This document shows positions 33,982 to 54,072 of a stretch of DNA of 64,000 nt, piece by piece. A model generated the notes under the pieces. That model did not search any database and was not told where the DNA came from. It saw only the letters and a program-made list of their open reading frames with translations. The position numbers and the translations under genes were made by a program. This DNA comes from Gordionus sp. m RMFG-2023 (lineage: Eukaryota > Nematomorpha > Gordioida > Chordodea > Parachordodidae). The stretch's first letter is position 1, and each line of letters begins with the position of its first letter. The stretch spans positions 2,792,846 to 2,856,845 of the forward strand of contig NC_088779.1 of the NCBI RefSeq assembly GCF_954871325.1, given 5' to 3'.

Positions 33982-34713
33982 ATAATGACTGTAAACTAAC
34001 TTTAACGACACAAGATTTGCCTATAATTATGATATTAAATATTTTATTTAAATTATATAAGTACTCACTCATAGAATCCTGGATTTTCCTAAAGGAAGGG
34101 GGGGGATTGCTATTAGATCGAGGTTTTCGCCATAAATTTTATTGGAGGGTTGTTAGCTTCCACTTAAGTTTTTATAAAAAAAATAATTTTGGGTTCTGAC
34201 AAATATTTTATTACAACTGAGATGACAGACTTCACGTTGTGTGAGATATTGACAGGTATATACAAATTTAAAAAGATAAACTTAACTGTTATATATTTTA
34301 AATTTATCCAAAGACATACGAAAATCAAAATTTTGAGCCCAGCCCAAAATTTTTCAGTTTTCTTTGATTTTGGCTCTATTATGTAAAATATAAAGCACAA
34401 TTTTCTAAATGACCAAATTCCTGGCCTGAGTTTTGCAAAAAAAGAATGCAATTATCTTAATGGGTTCTACTTTTTTTTCCCGTGCAGGGTTTAGGTCCGG
34501 GTCTAGAATTCTCCGATATGTATATTAGTTATAAACTAATTATCAAATGTAATATATTTATATTCATTTCAAGGTGGTGCTCGGACAGATTTTGGAAATG
34601 CAAAGCAAGAAAAATTATTTATATATATATATCTATTTTCAATTATTAGATGGAATTTAAGTTTATGTTAAAACATTAACCTTTGTAAAAAAAAAAATTT
34701 GATTATTTTACGT

Positions 34714-34924
34714 TATGTTGTTAAACAGCTCGAGTTGAGTTGATTAACTTAATATTATAAGCAGGAAAATATTGGCCTTAGTCCCAAGATTTTGCTAATA
34801 GATACGAACCCGTGTGCCGTCCATAAATTAAATCTTTAAGCTTGCGAAATATATTTCTAGATGAAATATTGAGTTAGCCGATCTTAAAAACCAGCTCAAA
34901 ATCGAAACCCGTTTAACAACACTA
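34714..34924. mobile_element. M1 MITE, diverged
   Basis: TGTTGTTAAACAGCTCG at the left and CCCGTTTAACAACACTA at the right. It lies in the segmental duplication, and its partner is 36908-37084. Confidence 0.75.
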
Positions 34925-35346
34925 TTTTTTCCTCGAACACCATGTCGGTTAAATAGTTTCATATTAAAATGATATTTAAAATTAATCAGAATGAAAATGA
35001 ATCTACATATAATCCATGGGGTATATAGTAGATATAGGAGAAGGCCTAATATTTGGCTATTTGCCTATTAAAAGTTTAATATAAAATATCACAATTTTTC
35101 AAATTCCTTTTAAGATATTTATATAATTATTATTTATCTGCTCTCCTTGATTTCTATAAAACACATATATGGGGGGTTAGGGTTAGCTTTAAAATAAAAA
35201 ATAATATTGAGTGTATATAATGTGGCATAAAATAGGTTTTTTTAGAGAGATGAGACTATTTACCGATACTAGCGTTTCGTAAAAAATAGCCTTATATTTT
35301 TATAAAAGTGTGTAATGAGTTAGCACCCAGCGATAACTTAAAGCAG

Positions 35347-35872
35347 AGACCGATAAATTTTAAAAAAAAAATTTCATTCGGCCCATTTTTGAAATATATT
35401 TATAAAAATTTTGACCATTTTATGGACCGTGTCCCAGTATTTTGCAACCTCTTAATTTTAAGTAATCTTGCTCTTATCTTAAATGATGAACCTCAGACTA
35501 TAAAGAATAGAGAATATTCAAATACAAAGCACGGATTTTTGAAAGATAAATTTTTTATTAGGTAAGGGTCATTTATTTTTAATTTTCAAAACCTCTGTGC
35601 TTTCTGATTAGACCGATAAATTTTAAAAAAAAATTTTCATTCGGCCCATTTTTGAAATATATTTATAAAAATTTTGACCATTTTATGGACCGTGTCCCAG
35701 TATTTTGCAACCTCTTAATTTTAAGTAATCTTGCTCTTATCTTAAATGATGAACCTCAGACTATAAAGAATAGAGAATATTCAAATACAAAGCACGGATT
35801 TTTGAAAGATAAATTTTTTATTAGGTAAGGGTCATTTATTTTTAATTTTCAAAACCTCTGTGCTTTCTGATT
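35347..35872. repeat. 263-bp tandem duplication
   Basis: AGACCGATAAATTTTAAAAA starts at 35347 and again at 35610. The two units are nearly identical. The homologous part of the second segmental unit (about 37660-37940) has a single copy, so this duplication is younger than the segmental one. Confidence 0.93.
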
Positions 35873-36907
35873 AGAAAAGGGACAGGATAAAAAAACATGA
35901 ATAAATAAAACTCTTTTTTAAATTCGTTTAAATATTGCCTTTAGAGTTGGCCAGAAAAATCATCAGAGACAACCAATGATGGAATGTGCTATAGCATTTA
36001 TAATAAACCCGGTGATAATGGATCGTATCGATATATTAAAGGTAAAGTTTATTACTTTCTAAATAAAAATTAACAACTAATTGTCATAAAATTTTACAGA
36101 TAAAAACTCCTGCGAACTCATATGCAAATATTTTTCGAATGACGTAACCATTAAAACTGGCTCTTCTTCGAGAGATGAATCGACCAGATGTGAAAACAAC
36201 ACTGAAACTGGCTTTCGCTCAAAAGATGAATCAGCCAGACGTAAAAACCCCATTGAAACTGATTCTTCTCCAGGTGAATCGAGCGGACATGAAATCAAAA
36301 TTGAAACTGACTTTACTTCAACAGATGAATCAACCATACATGAAAGCCACAATAAAACTGGCACTTCTTCAAAAATCGAATCAACCAGATGTAAAAACAA
36401 CACTGAAACTGACTCTTCTTCGAAAAACGAATCAACCATACATAAATACCCCACTAAAACTAACTCTCTTCTATACCCAAAAGGCAAATTTGTACAAGAT
36501 GGCACTATGCTGACTAAGGAGACACCATATGTATAAATGATAAACCGCACATTTTAACCGGGTAATAAAATTATTAATTGGATTGGAATTAACCTAAAAA
36601 TGCCGCTTTAAATAACAGGAGTTTTGTGAGAAACAATCTTCATCTTCAAAGATTTTTTAGGCCAAAATATTTTATAAAAATTAATTTACCTATTTTTTAT
36701 AAGTAGATCAAAATTGTCATTTCATCGTTAAAATTTTTTTTATTCATAAAATGACAAAAGATTTATTTATAAAAGACAAATTTTATTTTTAACAAAAATT
36801 ATTTAGAATTTTAGGTAAAATTTTACCAAAATGGAGCATTTCTCAAAGAAAAACATCACCTTTGTAAAAATAGCTAAGTTATAGTTATTATTTGATTATT
36901 TTTACGT

Positions 36908-37084
36908 AGTGTGTCGTTAAATGTGCGCCGATTTTTTTAAAAAAACGGATAACTCAATATTATAACCAGAAAAATATTGCCTTCGAAATTTCGCTAATAG
37001 ATCTAAACCTCTTTGTGCCGACAGACATAAACTAAATCTTCAGGCTTGAAAAATGGGTTCTCATCTAGTCGTTTAATATCACTA
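36908..37084. mobile_element. M1 MITE, diverged, internally shortened
   Basis: The left arm GTTAAATGTGCGCCGATTT and core are present. The right arm is reduced to GTCGTTTAATATCACTA. Confidence 0.6.
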
Positions 37085-37300
37085 TTTTGTTCTAGTCACA
37101 GTGTCGATGAATATTCTCACATTGAAAATGATATATAAAAATAATTAAAATAAAAGTGGAATCTACATGTATTTCAATTGCCTTAAAGTTGGCTTGGGGG
37201 GGGGGTGCGGGGATAAATAGTAGATATGGGTGAAGGCCCAATATTTAGCAAGTTTGCGCTTATAGTATATTATTAAATTTTCGTTTTAAGAAATATATAT

Positions 37301-37442
37301 CAGAAACCTGTAGGCCCGGCTCTAAGCCCGGGCCGGTGCATATTTAAACTTTTTTAATTTACCCGTGCCGGGCCGGGTTTGAAAATCTTTTGGAAAAAAA
37401 ATCCGGACCGGGCCGTAAAAATGGTACCTCTGCAGGTCACTG
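37301..37442. mobile_element. M2 hAT MITE, 142 bp
   Basis: CAGAAACCTGTAGGCCCGG at the left and CTGCAGGTCACTG at the right. ATATATAT on both sides would be the 8-bp duplication, but the sequence is low-complexity. Confidence 0.75.
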
Positions 37443-37977
37443 ATATATATTATTATTATTTATCTTAAACTTCTTGATTTTCTATAAAACACGTATATGG
37501 GGGGGTAGGGTTAGCTTCAAAATAAAAATAATATTGTTTATATATGATAATAGGACATGAAATAGGTTTTTAGATGAGAACTATTTACCGATACAATATT
37601 CGGTAACAATACACTTATATTTTCGTAAAGAATGTAACGAGTTTATCACCAACGATATCATGTATACAGAGACCGTTAATTTTTTTAAAGAATAGTCTTG
37701 AATTACTTGAACCATTATATGACCGCGCCCAGAATTTTGCAACCTCATCATTTTAGGTTATCTTGCCCCTAGTCTTAAATTGAACACTATAATGAATAAA
37801 AAAAAATATTTCAATTTACCAAGCCGAATTTTTTGGGAAAAAAATAAAAATTCATTTTAGGGTTCGGTCAAAGTTTCTCGTTTAATTTTTATTTTCAATT
37901 AAAACATTTGCTTTCCGATTTGAAATAGGACAGATGAATAAAACTCTTTTTTTACATCGTTTAAATATTACCTTTAA

Positions 37978-38340
37978 AATTGGCCAAAAAAACCCTCTAA
38001 GACAACCAATAGTGGAATGTGCAATAGCATTTATAATAAACCCAGTAATAATGGATCCTACCGATATATAAGATGTAATAGTATAAAAAAAACAACAAAA
38101 AAATCAACAACTATTTGCCAAAAACAAAAAAATAATTGTAATTTAATTTTATTATAGATCAAGACTCCTGCAAACTCAGATGCAAATTTTTTTCGAATGA
38201 CAATTTAGCCATTAAAACTGATTCTTCTCCAAAACGTAAATCAACCAGACGTAAAATCTCCACTGAATTTAACCCTTTTCTATGCCCAAAAAGCAAATTT
38301 GTGTAAAATGGTACTTTACTGGCTAAGGACACCATATGTA
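37978..38340 (+). pseudogene. Copy B: two-exon relic of the cysteine-rich protein gene
   Basis: 37978-38075 aligns with exon 5 of the intact gene (GMCNSIYNKPSNNGSYRYI). The splice acceptor has become AA and the donor GGTAAAG has become AGATGTA. 38158-38340 aligns with exon 6 (DQDSCKLRCKFF, then NGTLLAKDTICI) but has a stop before the last block. Only one copy of the Ser/Thr unit is present. No upstream exons were found. It arose with the segmental duplication. Confidence 0.75.
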
Positions 38341-38410
38341 TATAAATAATAAACCGCACATATTAACCATTAGAAATAACCTATTAAAAGATTTGATCAA
38401 AAATGCTGGA

Positions 38411-39465
38411 ACATTTCTCAAAGAAATCCTAATTTAAAGAATGCAAACGAGTCGCTTAAACCGAAATCGGGAAGGGAATAAATGAACACGGCCCAAATTA
38501 TATTTAATGAGCCGACCGGTTAATTCCAAACCCTATTATTACGGAGTCGAGTTACAAGTCGTAAAACCTGAATACTTAATAAACACTATTTTACAACTCA
38601 CTCAATGCTTTGTTTTTTTATAACGTTATAAGTTATAACAAAATTTTTTGTTAAAATTTTTTTTACAAAAATAGCTTTGTTTTTTTTTGTAAACTCAAAT
38701 AGATATTTATTACAATAGAATCGATAATTTAGTTGTAGGCCCTACAAATTATATCTTTTCGGTCTGGGCCTAACACCTGACTTCAGCCCGGCCCGGTTCA
38801 TAATATTTATTAATTACTAGATTCGTCTTGTTTTCTAATGTTAAAATATAATAAAAATATCAGTAGTTGTATGTATATTTGTATATTGTCCTAATCTTAA
38901 AAAAAAATTTATAATTCATGTATAATTTTTATTAGAAGGAAAAATATTAATTTCTCTATGAAAAAAGAAATGTACGCTAGCCCACCACCTACTTAAAATG
39001 TTTTCAGGGTCCAAACCTGAGCCAGGACCGGACATTGAGCTGAAGTGAAAGGTTGTCTGTCATAGTCTGACACCTGACACGTTCAACTGATTTGTAGGGT
39101 CCTAGTAAATGTTCTAAATTTGTAATTATTTCAATAATTATTAACATAAATTGAATATTTTTTTTTAAGTGAAGGAAACGAGTTTTATTCTCCTGAATTT
39201 TGGACAAACCTATGACGAAAAAAACATTAATCTATATATATTTTATCTTAAAAGAGGATCTTTTGTTTTACGGGTTAGAATATATTTAAAAGGTTATTTA
39301 TTTTTATATAACCTTTAAATTATTTAATAAGTAATTTTGTATCAAAAAAATTCACCTTTCGCCTTTAAGGTCCGTATTTTATATTTAATTCATATATTTC
39401 TCTAAATACAATATTTTATTTAATGGTTTCCCCGGCAAAAAAAAAATTCTTTATGATTTCAAACA
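38411..39465. other. No gene recognised; M2-like fragments
   Basis: 38742-38812 and about 38990-39085 hold GGCCC/GCCCGGCCCGG pieces and CACCTGACAC motifs, probably worn M2 elements. The rest is AT-rich. Confidence 0.4.
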
Positions 39466-39466
39466 T

Positions 39467-39538
<72 letters not shown>

Positions 39539-39539
39539 T
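39467..39539. repeat. TTTC tetranucleotide microsatellite
   Basis: About 18 uninterrupted units. Confidence 0.95.
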
Positions 39540-40196
39540 AATAAATTTTATATTTTTCTATTAAAGTCATTAAAGAAATCGCATTCAAGAACTTCAAAAA
39601 TTATCTTACGAAGAATCAAAACAGTATAATCTAGAAAACAATGACTGGCCTGGGGAAAGGTGGAAGTCTTATTTTACTATAAAGTTAATATAAATATGGC
39701 CATTTTTAATTTTTTAATAAAAGGCTTTTTGATACAGTTAGGAGTCAATTTTGACAGAGAGCTAATCGCTGCATAGGCTTGAAAATTCTCATTTATAAAA
39801 AAAATAGCTGGCTATGTTTTGGCAAGTACAAAATAAAATTTATCAATATTTATGAAATTAAACTATTATTTTTGTTTTTTTTTATTATTTCAACTTTAAC
39901 CACCCTCTCATCATTTTTTAAAAATATATTTTTTTACCTACAAATATTATAAAAACCAAATATTTAATTCTTGGAATTTTTATTTTTATTTCAAAAAATA
40001 TGAAAAATATTCATAACAAAAATATAAGGTGAGAGTTCAATAAGTGAGAATTAAAAAGTTTAAATTAACTATATATTTTAAAAAAAAATTAATATTAAAT
40101 TAAATTTGTGTGTTTTTTTTGGTTTTTTTTCTTGAAATTTTTAAACTATATACATAAATTTATAGAAGACGATGAATATATATAATAATATTCATT

Positions 40197-40447
40197 ACTA
40201 AGTTTTTGGAACGATTTTTAAGAACGATGGCAGATAATTTTTGCCAAAATAAATGTTATGTAAAGTCTCGAGATTTTCCAAATAGAGGTCCAACTCCTTG
40301 TGCCATCTATTAGTCAGATCTCTTAGGGTCCACATAATATTTATTTTGGTTAAGCCGTTTTTAATGCTTAATAATTTTTTTGGGGGCTTAAAATTTAGGG
40401 TTAGCCGTTTTTTTTTAAATAAAAATATAGAGCCTTTTAATATCACT
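40197..40447. mobile_element. M1-related element, strongly diverged
   Basis: Recognisable pieces are TCTCGAGATTTTCC, GTTAGCCGTTTTT and CCTTTTAATATCACTA. The outer left arm is not evident. Confidence 0.4.
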
Positions 40448-40892
40448 AATTTTTGATATTTTTCAATTTTATTCTTGGATTTATAATCTGTTAAATTGTC
40501 GTTACGGTAAGCTTAGCTAAAAAAAAAATTCGGGTTTTTCGCTCCTCCAGGAAAAATATATTTTCTGGAACATTTTCGTTTGTTCGTCATTAAGAAAGGA
40601 TGAAAAACAGGGGTTTTAAAAGAAAGTACCTTCCTTCCCCCCTCCCATTCCTCTTTCTCTCATCTTCCATAAAATAAGATCAATTCCTTATGGCTTGTTT
40701 ATTATTGCTTTCCATTCCGGCTCTAAGTTATACTCGCTTTGATTTTCACTAGGAGAAATCTGCGTTTAATTTTGAACGAATTCGTTTAATAGAAGGAGAA
40801 GAATAAAGAAGGGCCGTTTCGGTTTCGAGCACCTGATTGGTTCCTGGAAATTTTACCTATTTTCTATATCTTTTAAAATAAGAGGGTTCTAG

Positions 40893-40950
40893 ATTCTGGC
40901 TTCATGGTCCTCGCCCCAGAAGGGTCCCTTGGTTCAATTTCCGGTTTTAA
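40893..40950 (+). ncRNA. tRNA-like Pol III promoter pair
   Basis: TGGCTTCATGGTC fits an A box and GGTTCAATTTCC, about 35 nt later, a slightly long B box. Stems do not fold into a convincing tRNA. It lies about 280 bp upstream of the intact cysteine-rich gene. It may be a SINE head or chance. Confidence 0.35.
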
Positions 40951-41117
40951 AACCCTGATCATGATTACGTGTTAGGCTTAGTTTCCTCCAGAGACACAGT
41001 AAACTCTCAATCAAATAATTAGTAGTACAGTGACTAATAATAATAATATATTTTTTTTAAAAAAAACAAAAAACAAGGTATTTGTTTACCAAAATTAATA
41101 ATTTTTTTTAAAAAATA

Positions 41118-41130
41118 AATATATATATAA
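41118..41130 (+). promoter_or_regulatory. Possible TATA element of the cysteine-rich protein gene
   Basis: ATATATATATAA lies about 100 bp before the ATG at 41229. Such strings are common in this AT-rich DNA, so position is the only support. Confidence 0.25.
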
Positions 41131-41228
41131 TACACCACAATAATCTCCAAAATAATTATTTTATTTTTAATATTCCAATTTACGATATCATTTTATTTTA
41201 TTTTTTTGGCTTCTTCTTTTATAAATCG

Positions 41229-49861
<8,633 letters not shown>

Positions 49862-49863
<2 letters not shown>

Positions 49864-49867
49864 TAAA
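49862..49867 (+). promoter_or_regulatory. Poly(A) signal AATAAA overlapping the stop codon of the cysteine-rich gene
   Basis: The stop TAA and AATAAA share bases (TAATAAA). The aligned end of copy A also has TAATAAA, so the arrangement is conserved and implies a very short 3' UTR. Confidence 0.5.
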
Positions 49868-49890
49868 TCCTTAATAATTTACAAGTAAAT

Positions 49891-50094
49891 TAGTGTTATT
49901 TATAAGCTCGATTTGAGCGATGATTTTGCTAACTCAATATTTTAACCTGAAAAATGTAGCTTTAGCCTTGAGATTTCGCTAAATAGATATCTAAACCTTT
50001 GTACCACTGATGAGCAAGATCTTTAGAACCTGCGTAATGATAAAATACTGAGTAAGCCGTTATTCAGGCTCAAATTAGCCTTTTAATATCACTA
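49891..50094. mobile_element. M1 MITE just downstream of the cysteine-rich gene
   Basis: TAGTGTTATTTATAAGCTC at the left and CCTTTTAATATCACTA at the right, with a diverged core. Confidence 0.7.
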
Positions 50095-52465
50095 GTGTAA
50101 AATCGATATGAAATCACATATTTTTTATGCTTTATTTAATTATTATTTTAGTTTCCTTTAAAAATTTTTAACCATGAAAAATTTTGTTTTTGTAAAAAAA
50201 TTGAATTAATAATAATTTTAGATAAATTCCAAATAATTCGATAGACCAGACATTTCAATTTATAATTAGATTACATATAATAAAGGATTAAATTTTTATA
50301 ATATTTTCAAGACAAAAAAATGATGAAATATTTTAAAAAATATCATAAAACTCTAATATATTTGTTTATATTTTAATTTCGTAATTTCGAATTTTCTTAA
50401 GGGATAAAAAAGAATTCTACTATCCTGAATTATGTAAAAACAACAACAGTAACATAACACACAATATAACACAACAACAAAACATGCAACAACAACAAAA
50501 CATGCAACAACACAACAACAAAACACGGAACAACAAACACAACAATAAAACACGGAACAACAGAAACGGCAACATTGTTTAATATAGTTTATTAAATATT
50601 TTAAAATATCAACATCATTTTAATTATGTTATTGGTGGGTATTGTATATTTTATAATTTAATTCAAAGATTGTAATTAACTCGTGAACATAATACACTAT
50701 ATAGGCGTAGTCTATGAGTCAAGCAATTACTGAAAAAGATACATACAAAAAAAAATAATAATAATATCTCCATAAATTTTAGGTAAATAACCCTTAATAG
50801 GATATTTTACTTATATATTATACGTATAAAATCATTATAAAACATATAATTAAAAAAATACCTTAATTCATTATACATTACATTATAAACATAATACTTA
50901 TGTTATGCATATCAATATCAAAATATATGTAAAATCATTCAATTGTCTTATTTACTACAAGCAAGAGATGGTATCAAAAAATAAACTGTCTTTTTTATAT
51001 GTAAATTTTTTATTCCAAAAAAGTATAGTCATTAGTTTAAAAAAAATGATTAACTTACAATCTTTCTTTCAAATTATTGTTTAAGATATATACCTATATA
51101 TTTGGGGGACAGGGGGGGGGGGGGGGGGTTGGAAATGGGGCTAAGGAGGATATTTTTATAAAGCATAAACAGAAAGTGATATATTTCTGAATGGGGGAAG
51201 GCATTCACCCGCCTTCTGGCTACGCCTACGCTATATTATAAACACAAATGGTAGTTAAAGTATTAGTTACATAGTGTTCACTTAGTGGTTCTGTCATCTA
51301 CTGTTATTTATTCATTCTCTGGATCTGCAGGGTTTTTATGTCTAAGAATCCGTTGAATACCTTGGCTAACGACAAGTATATCATATCAATGATGTTTAAT
51401 AATTATTCCAAGGAGATTTCGCTCTCCCCTTCCACATTGCGAAGTAGGCTCTGGATTCGTTAAAACTTTCAGTAAAAATTTTTGATATTACATATCAAAA
51501 CCAGTGACATGATTGCAAACAGTTCTTTCTCATTAATACGAAAGTTCTAATCGGTGGGGACATGTAAGAAGAATCAGACTTCCTCAATGATAATTATAAA
51601 AGATCCAGATCAATTGTCTATTATTAAGTCATCATGTGAATATGAGGCATCGTGATAAACGGAAACGTAACTACCATTTAAAACAAGGAGATTTTGATCC
51701 TTAACAGAATTAATTTGGGTTTCGCTAGTTCACTTGCTCTGTAATGCCATTAAAGTATTATTCATTGTTGCAAAAGTAGGAAGTGAAGGTTCTTACCAGT
51801 GTTTTTAATACTTGTGTGCCTTTTACAGTTTATCTACTTATGTTCTTATTTGATGGCGACTTTCTCTTTCTTAAAATGTAAAATGCATATTCATCCATTT
51901 TAACCTCACGCAAAATTACGTTTTATTTTTGAACCCGCAAAAAAAGTTGGACCGTGGTTCTACTGTAATATATCTATTTCCTTCTTCGGCTCATTTATCA
52001 AGTTTTATATCATTTTTCTTCCTTTCTATGTAAAGTATCGGATAGTTGAAAAATAGGGAATCTTTAGTTGTAACTTTCGAAAAAGACCCCGTGGTACTCG
52101 CAAAATGAAAGTGGAATGTAACTGGAACCTTTTTAAAAAAATATTTAGTCCTTGAGCTATTGTGCTTAGTTTAATCGCAATTCTTTAAATTCATATACAA
52201 ATTTATAAACAGGCATATAAATAAATAAATAAATAATAATAATCCTATACCGTTTTTAATAAATATTTGTGGCTCAAAATTCTAGAAAAAAAAAGTGTGG
52301 AAAACATTTGAATCCAGATTAGAGACAATGGAATCGATTGTTGAAGATGTATAAAATCTTGCCATGAATCATGAAAATTATTTTAAAATAATTCTTAAAT
52401 CAAAGAGGACTTTGATTATATTTTTTTTTAACATATTTTTTAGTTTTTATTATTTCAATTTAAAT
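50095..52465. other. No gene recognised
   Basis: 50437-50570 is an AAC-rich simple repeat. TAGGCGTAGTC near 50702 faces GGCTACGCCTACG near 51230, possibly the ends of a worn hAT-like element with a G-run at about 51113-51129. 51300-51560 is less AT-rich than its surroundings but I recognise nothing. Confidence 0.4.
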
Positions 52466-52469
52466 TTGA

Positions 52470-52785
52470 ATTTCGGATTTTACCGGAAATTTAGGCCGTC
52501 ATGTTTGGAATACCTATCTTATGAATTGTAGACAATTTTGTTTGTTAACCTTTAAGTCATTTGTAATTTATATAAAAATAAAAAATTTAATAAAAATTAT
52601 ATTAATTTAAAAGTTCATAAAAAAATTGTCTGAAATTCGTAGGGTAAGTATTCCAAATATGACGGCATATATTAACGGTAAATCAGATTTTTATATTATT
52701 AAAAACGCGCTCAAAAAATAAATTAAAGTTGCTAAAGAACCAAATTGCCAGAAGAAACATATTGGCTCTAACATATATAAATTTT
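52470..52785. mobile_element. M3 foldback element, diverged
   Basis: The paired blocks GTCATGTTTGGAATACC and AGTATTCCAAATATGAC and the ACGCGCTCAAAAAA motif identify it. The right end ATTGGCTCTAAC is worn. Confidence 0.7.
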
Positions 52786-53849
52786 AATTTAAAAAAAAAT
52801 ATTGAGTTGTATAAAGTTCATTTGGTATAATAAAAAAAATGAGTAAAAAGAACTGCCTTTCGGGCTTAACCTCTTGCCAGGGATATTTTGAACTCTAGTT
52901 TGGACATCAATAAATACGTTAACAATCTATTTTTTTTAAGTATTAAAGTACAATTTTTTATACTTAATCTTTGTGTATTTTAATTTGGGGAATATTATAA
53001 AAGAAATAAAACTTTCTTGGAGATATATTATGCCAATTTAATTGTATATAATATAAATACATTAGGTATAACATCTTGTTGTAATTTTCCTATTGTAAAT
53101 CGATATTGTTTCTATTTTAATTTAAAAGAAGAAATAAAAGTATAATGGGAATTTTATAATGAAGGTTTATAAGTAAATTTTAGAAAAATTTGTGTAAAAG
53201 ATGATTTATATATTTTTTATCTCTATTTTTTATGTGGTCGAGATGAGTGTAAACATCACGATGAATTTTTTTTTGATACTTTCAAGTATAAGTATCAAGG
53301 ATAATTTTTTGGATTTGGACCGTTTAGAAATTTAAAAGTAGAGAAAATTGAGGTATTATGAGCCCTGGGTTTCTGCGAATCCCCTTGATATTTCTTCTAG
53401 AACACTTAATTTCTAATGGTTGATTTTTTTTATTTCAAAAATATAAATATATTTATTCATATGTGGTTTAAAAAATTTCTACAGATCGGATAACTTTTAT
53501 ATAAAAAATTTTTACATCACAATAGATGATTTTAACACCTTATATCAGTACCTTGTTCACAATTTTTCAAAAAATATATTTTTAAAAAATAGAAGTTTTG
53601 ATTATCTATATAAACTATCTTATATAAAAATATAAACTATATGATAGAAAAATTCATCCTTATCGATGTGAGCGGGTTTTCAATATCAATGAGGCAGTTA
53701 GGTATATGGATATTCACAAATATACGTAAAAGACTATTAAAAATGTTCAAGAGAAAACGACAATGAATATTCTTATATAAAATTAAGGCTTTTATTTGAA
53801 TAAAAAAATAAATAAAAATATGCTAGTTATTAGAACTTTGTGTTTCATT
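52786..53849. other. No gene recognised
   Basis: AT-rich, with scattered short frames and no motif that I can assign. Confidence 0.45.
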
Positions 53850-54072
53850 TAGTGTTGTCAAACGGGCTCATTTTGAGCCGATTTCTAAAAACGGCTAACT
53901 CAATACTTCATTCAGAAAAATATTACGCAGGCCTGAAGATTTTGCTCATAGAAGGAACAAAGGTCTAGAAATATATCATCGAAATCTTGAGGCTTAGGCA
54001 ATATTTTCTTGCTAAAATATTGAGTTAGCCGTTTTTAAAAATCAGCTCAAAACGAGGCGTTTAACAACACTA
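53850..54072. mobile_element. M1 MITE, best-preserved complete copy, 219 bp
   Basis: GTGTTGTCAAACGGGCTC at the left and GTTTAACAACAC at the right, with TA on both sides (53850-53851 and 54071-54072). The arms extend over 55 bp with ACGGCTAACTCAATAC facing ATATTGAGTTAGCCGT. The spacer carries GAAGATTTTGCTCATAGAAG. Non-coding. It is a good reference for the family. Confidence 0.93.

Larger units (their letters stand above)
32523..36536 (+). pseudogene. Copy A: decayed paralogue of the secreted cysteine-rich protein gene
   Basis: Four exon-like blocks align with exons 3-6 of the intact gene at 41229-49863. They are 32523-32667 (GNCTGFEIPFQVMKCTL), 34574-34616 (WCSDRFWKCK), 35945-36041 (GMCYSIYNKPGDNGSYRYI) and 36100-36536 (DKNSCELICKYF to DGTMLTKE). 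The first three junctions keep the same phases and the last intron is only 58 nt with GT-AG ends. Decay signs are an in-frame TAG in the exon-3 block, AT in place of the GT donor after the exon-4 block, a two-base insertion near the 3' end, and no exon 1 or 2 found upstream. Remarkably, the last exon is expanded to about 145 codons by roughly six in-frame copies of a 19-21-residue Ser/Thr-rich unit (consensus like TETDSSSKNESTRCKN), present once in the other copies. A splice variant using only the 3' exons could still be expressed. Confidence 0.7.
34660..38410. repeat. Tandem segmental duplication, units of about 2.2 and 1.5 kb
   Basis: 34660-36850 and 36850-38410 align over most of their length. 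Both have an M1 copy at the left, then ATATATGGGGGGTTAGGGTT or its equivalent, then CCTCTTAATTTTA-type blocks, then the exon 5 and exon 6 homologues. The first unit later gained a 263-bp internal duplication and the exon-repeat expansion. Confidence 0.8.

Noticed and set aside
35308-35565. 85-codon + strand frame
   Set aside because: It lies between exon-like blocks of copy A, spans the 263-bp duplication, and its counterpart in the second segmental unit is not open.
36077-36550. 157-codon frame on the minus strand
   Set aside because: It is antisense to exon 6 of copy A. The + strand frame has paralogues with matching splice phase.
50353-50553. Cys/Val-rich minus-strand frame
   Set aside because: It is a translation of the AAC-rich simple repeat.
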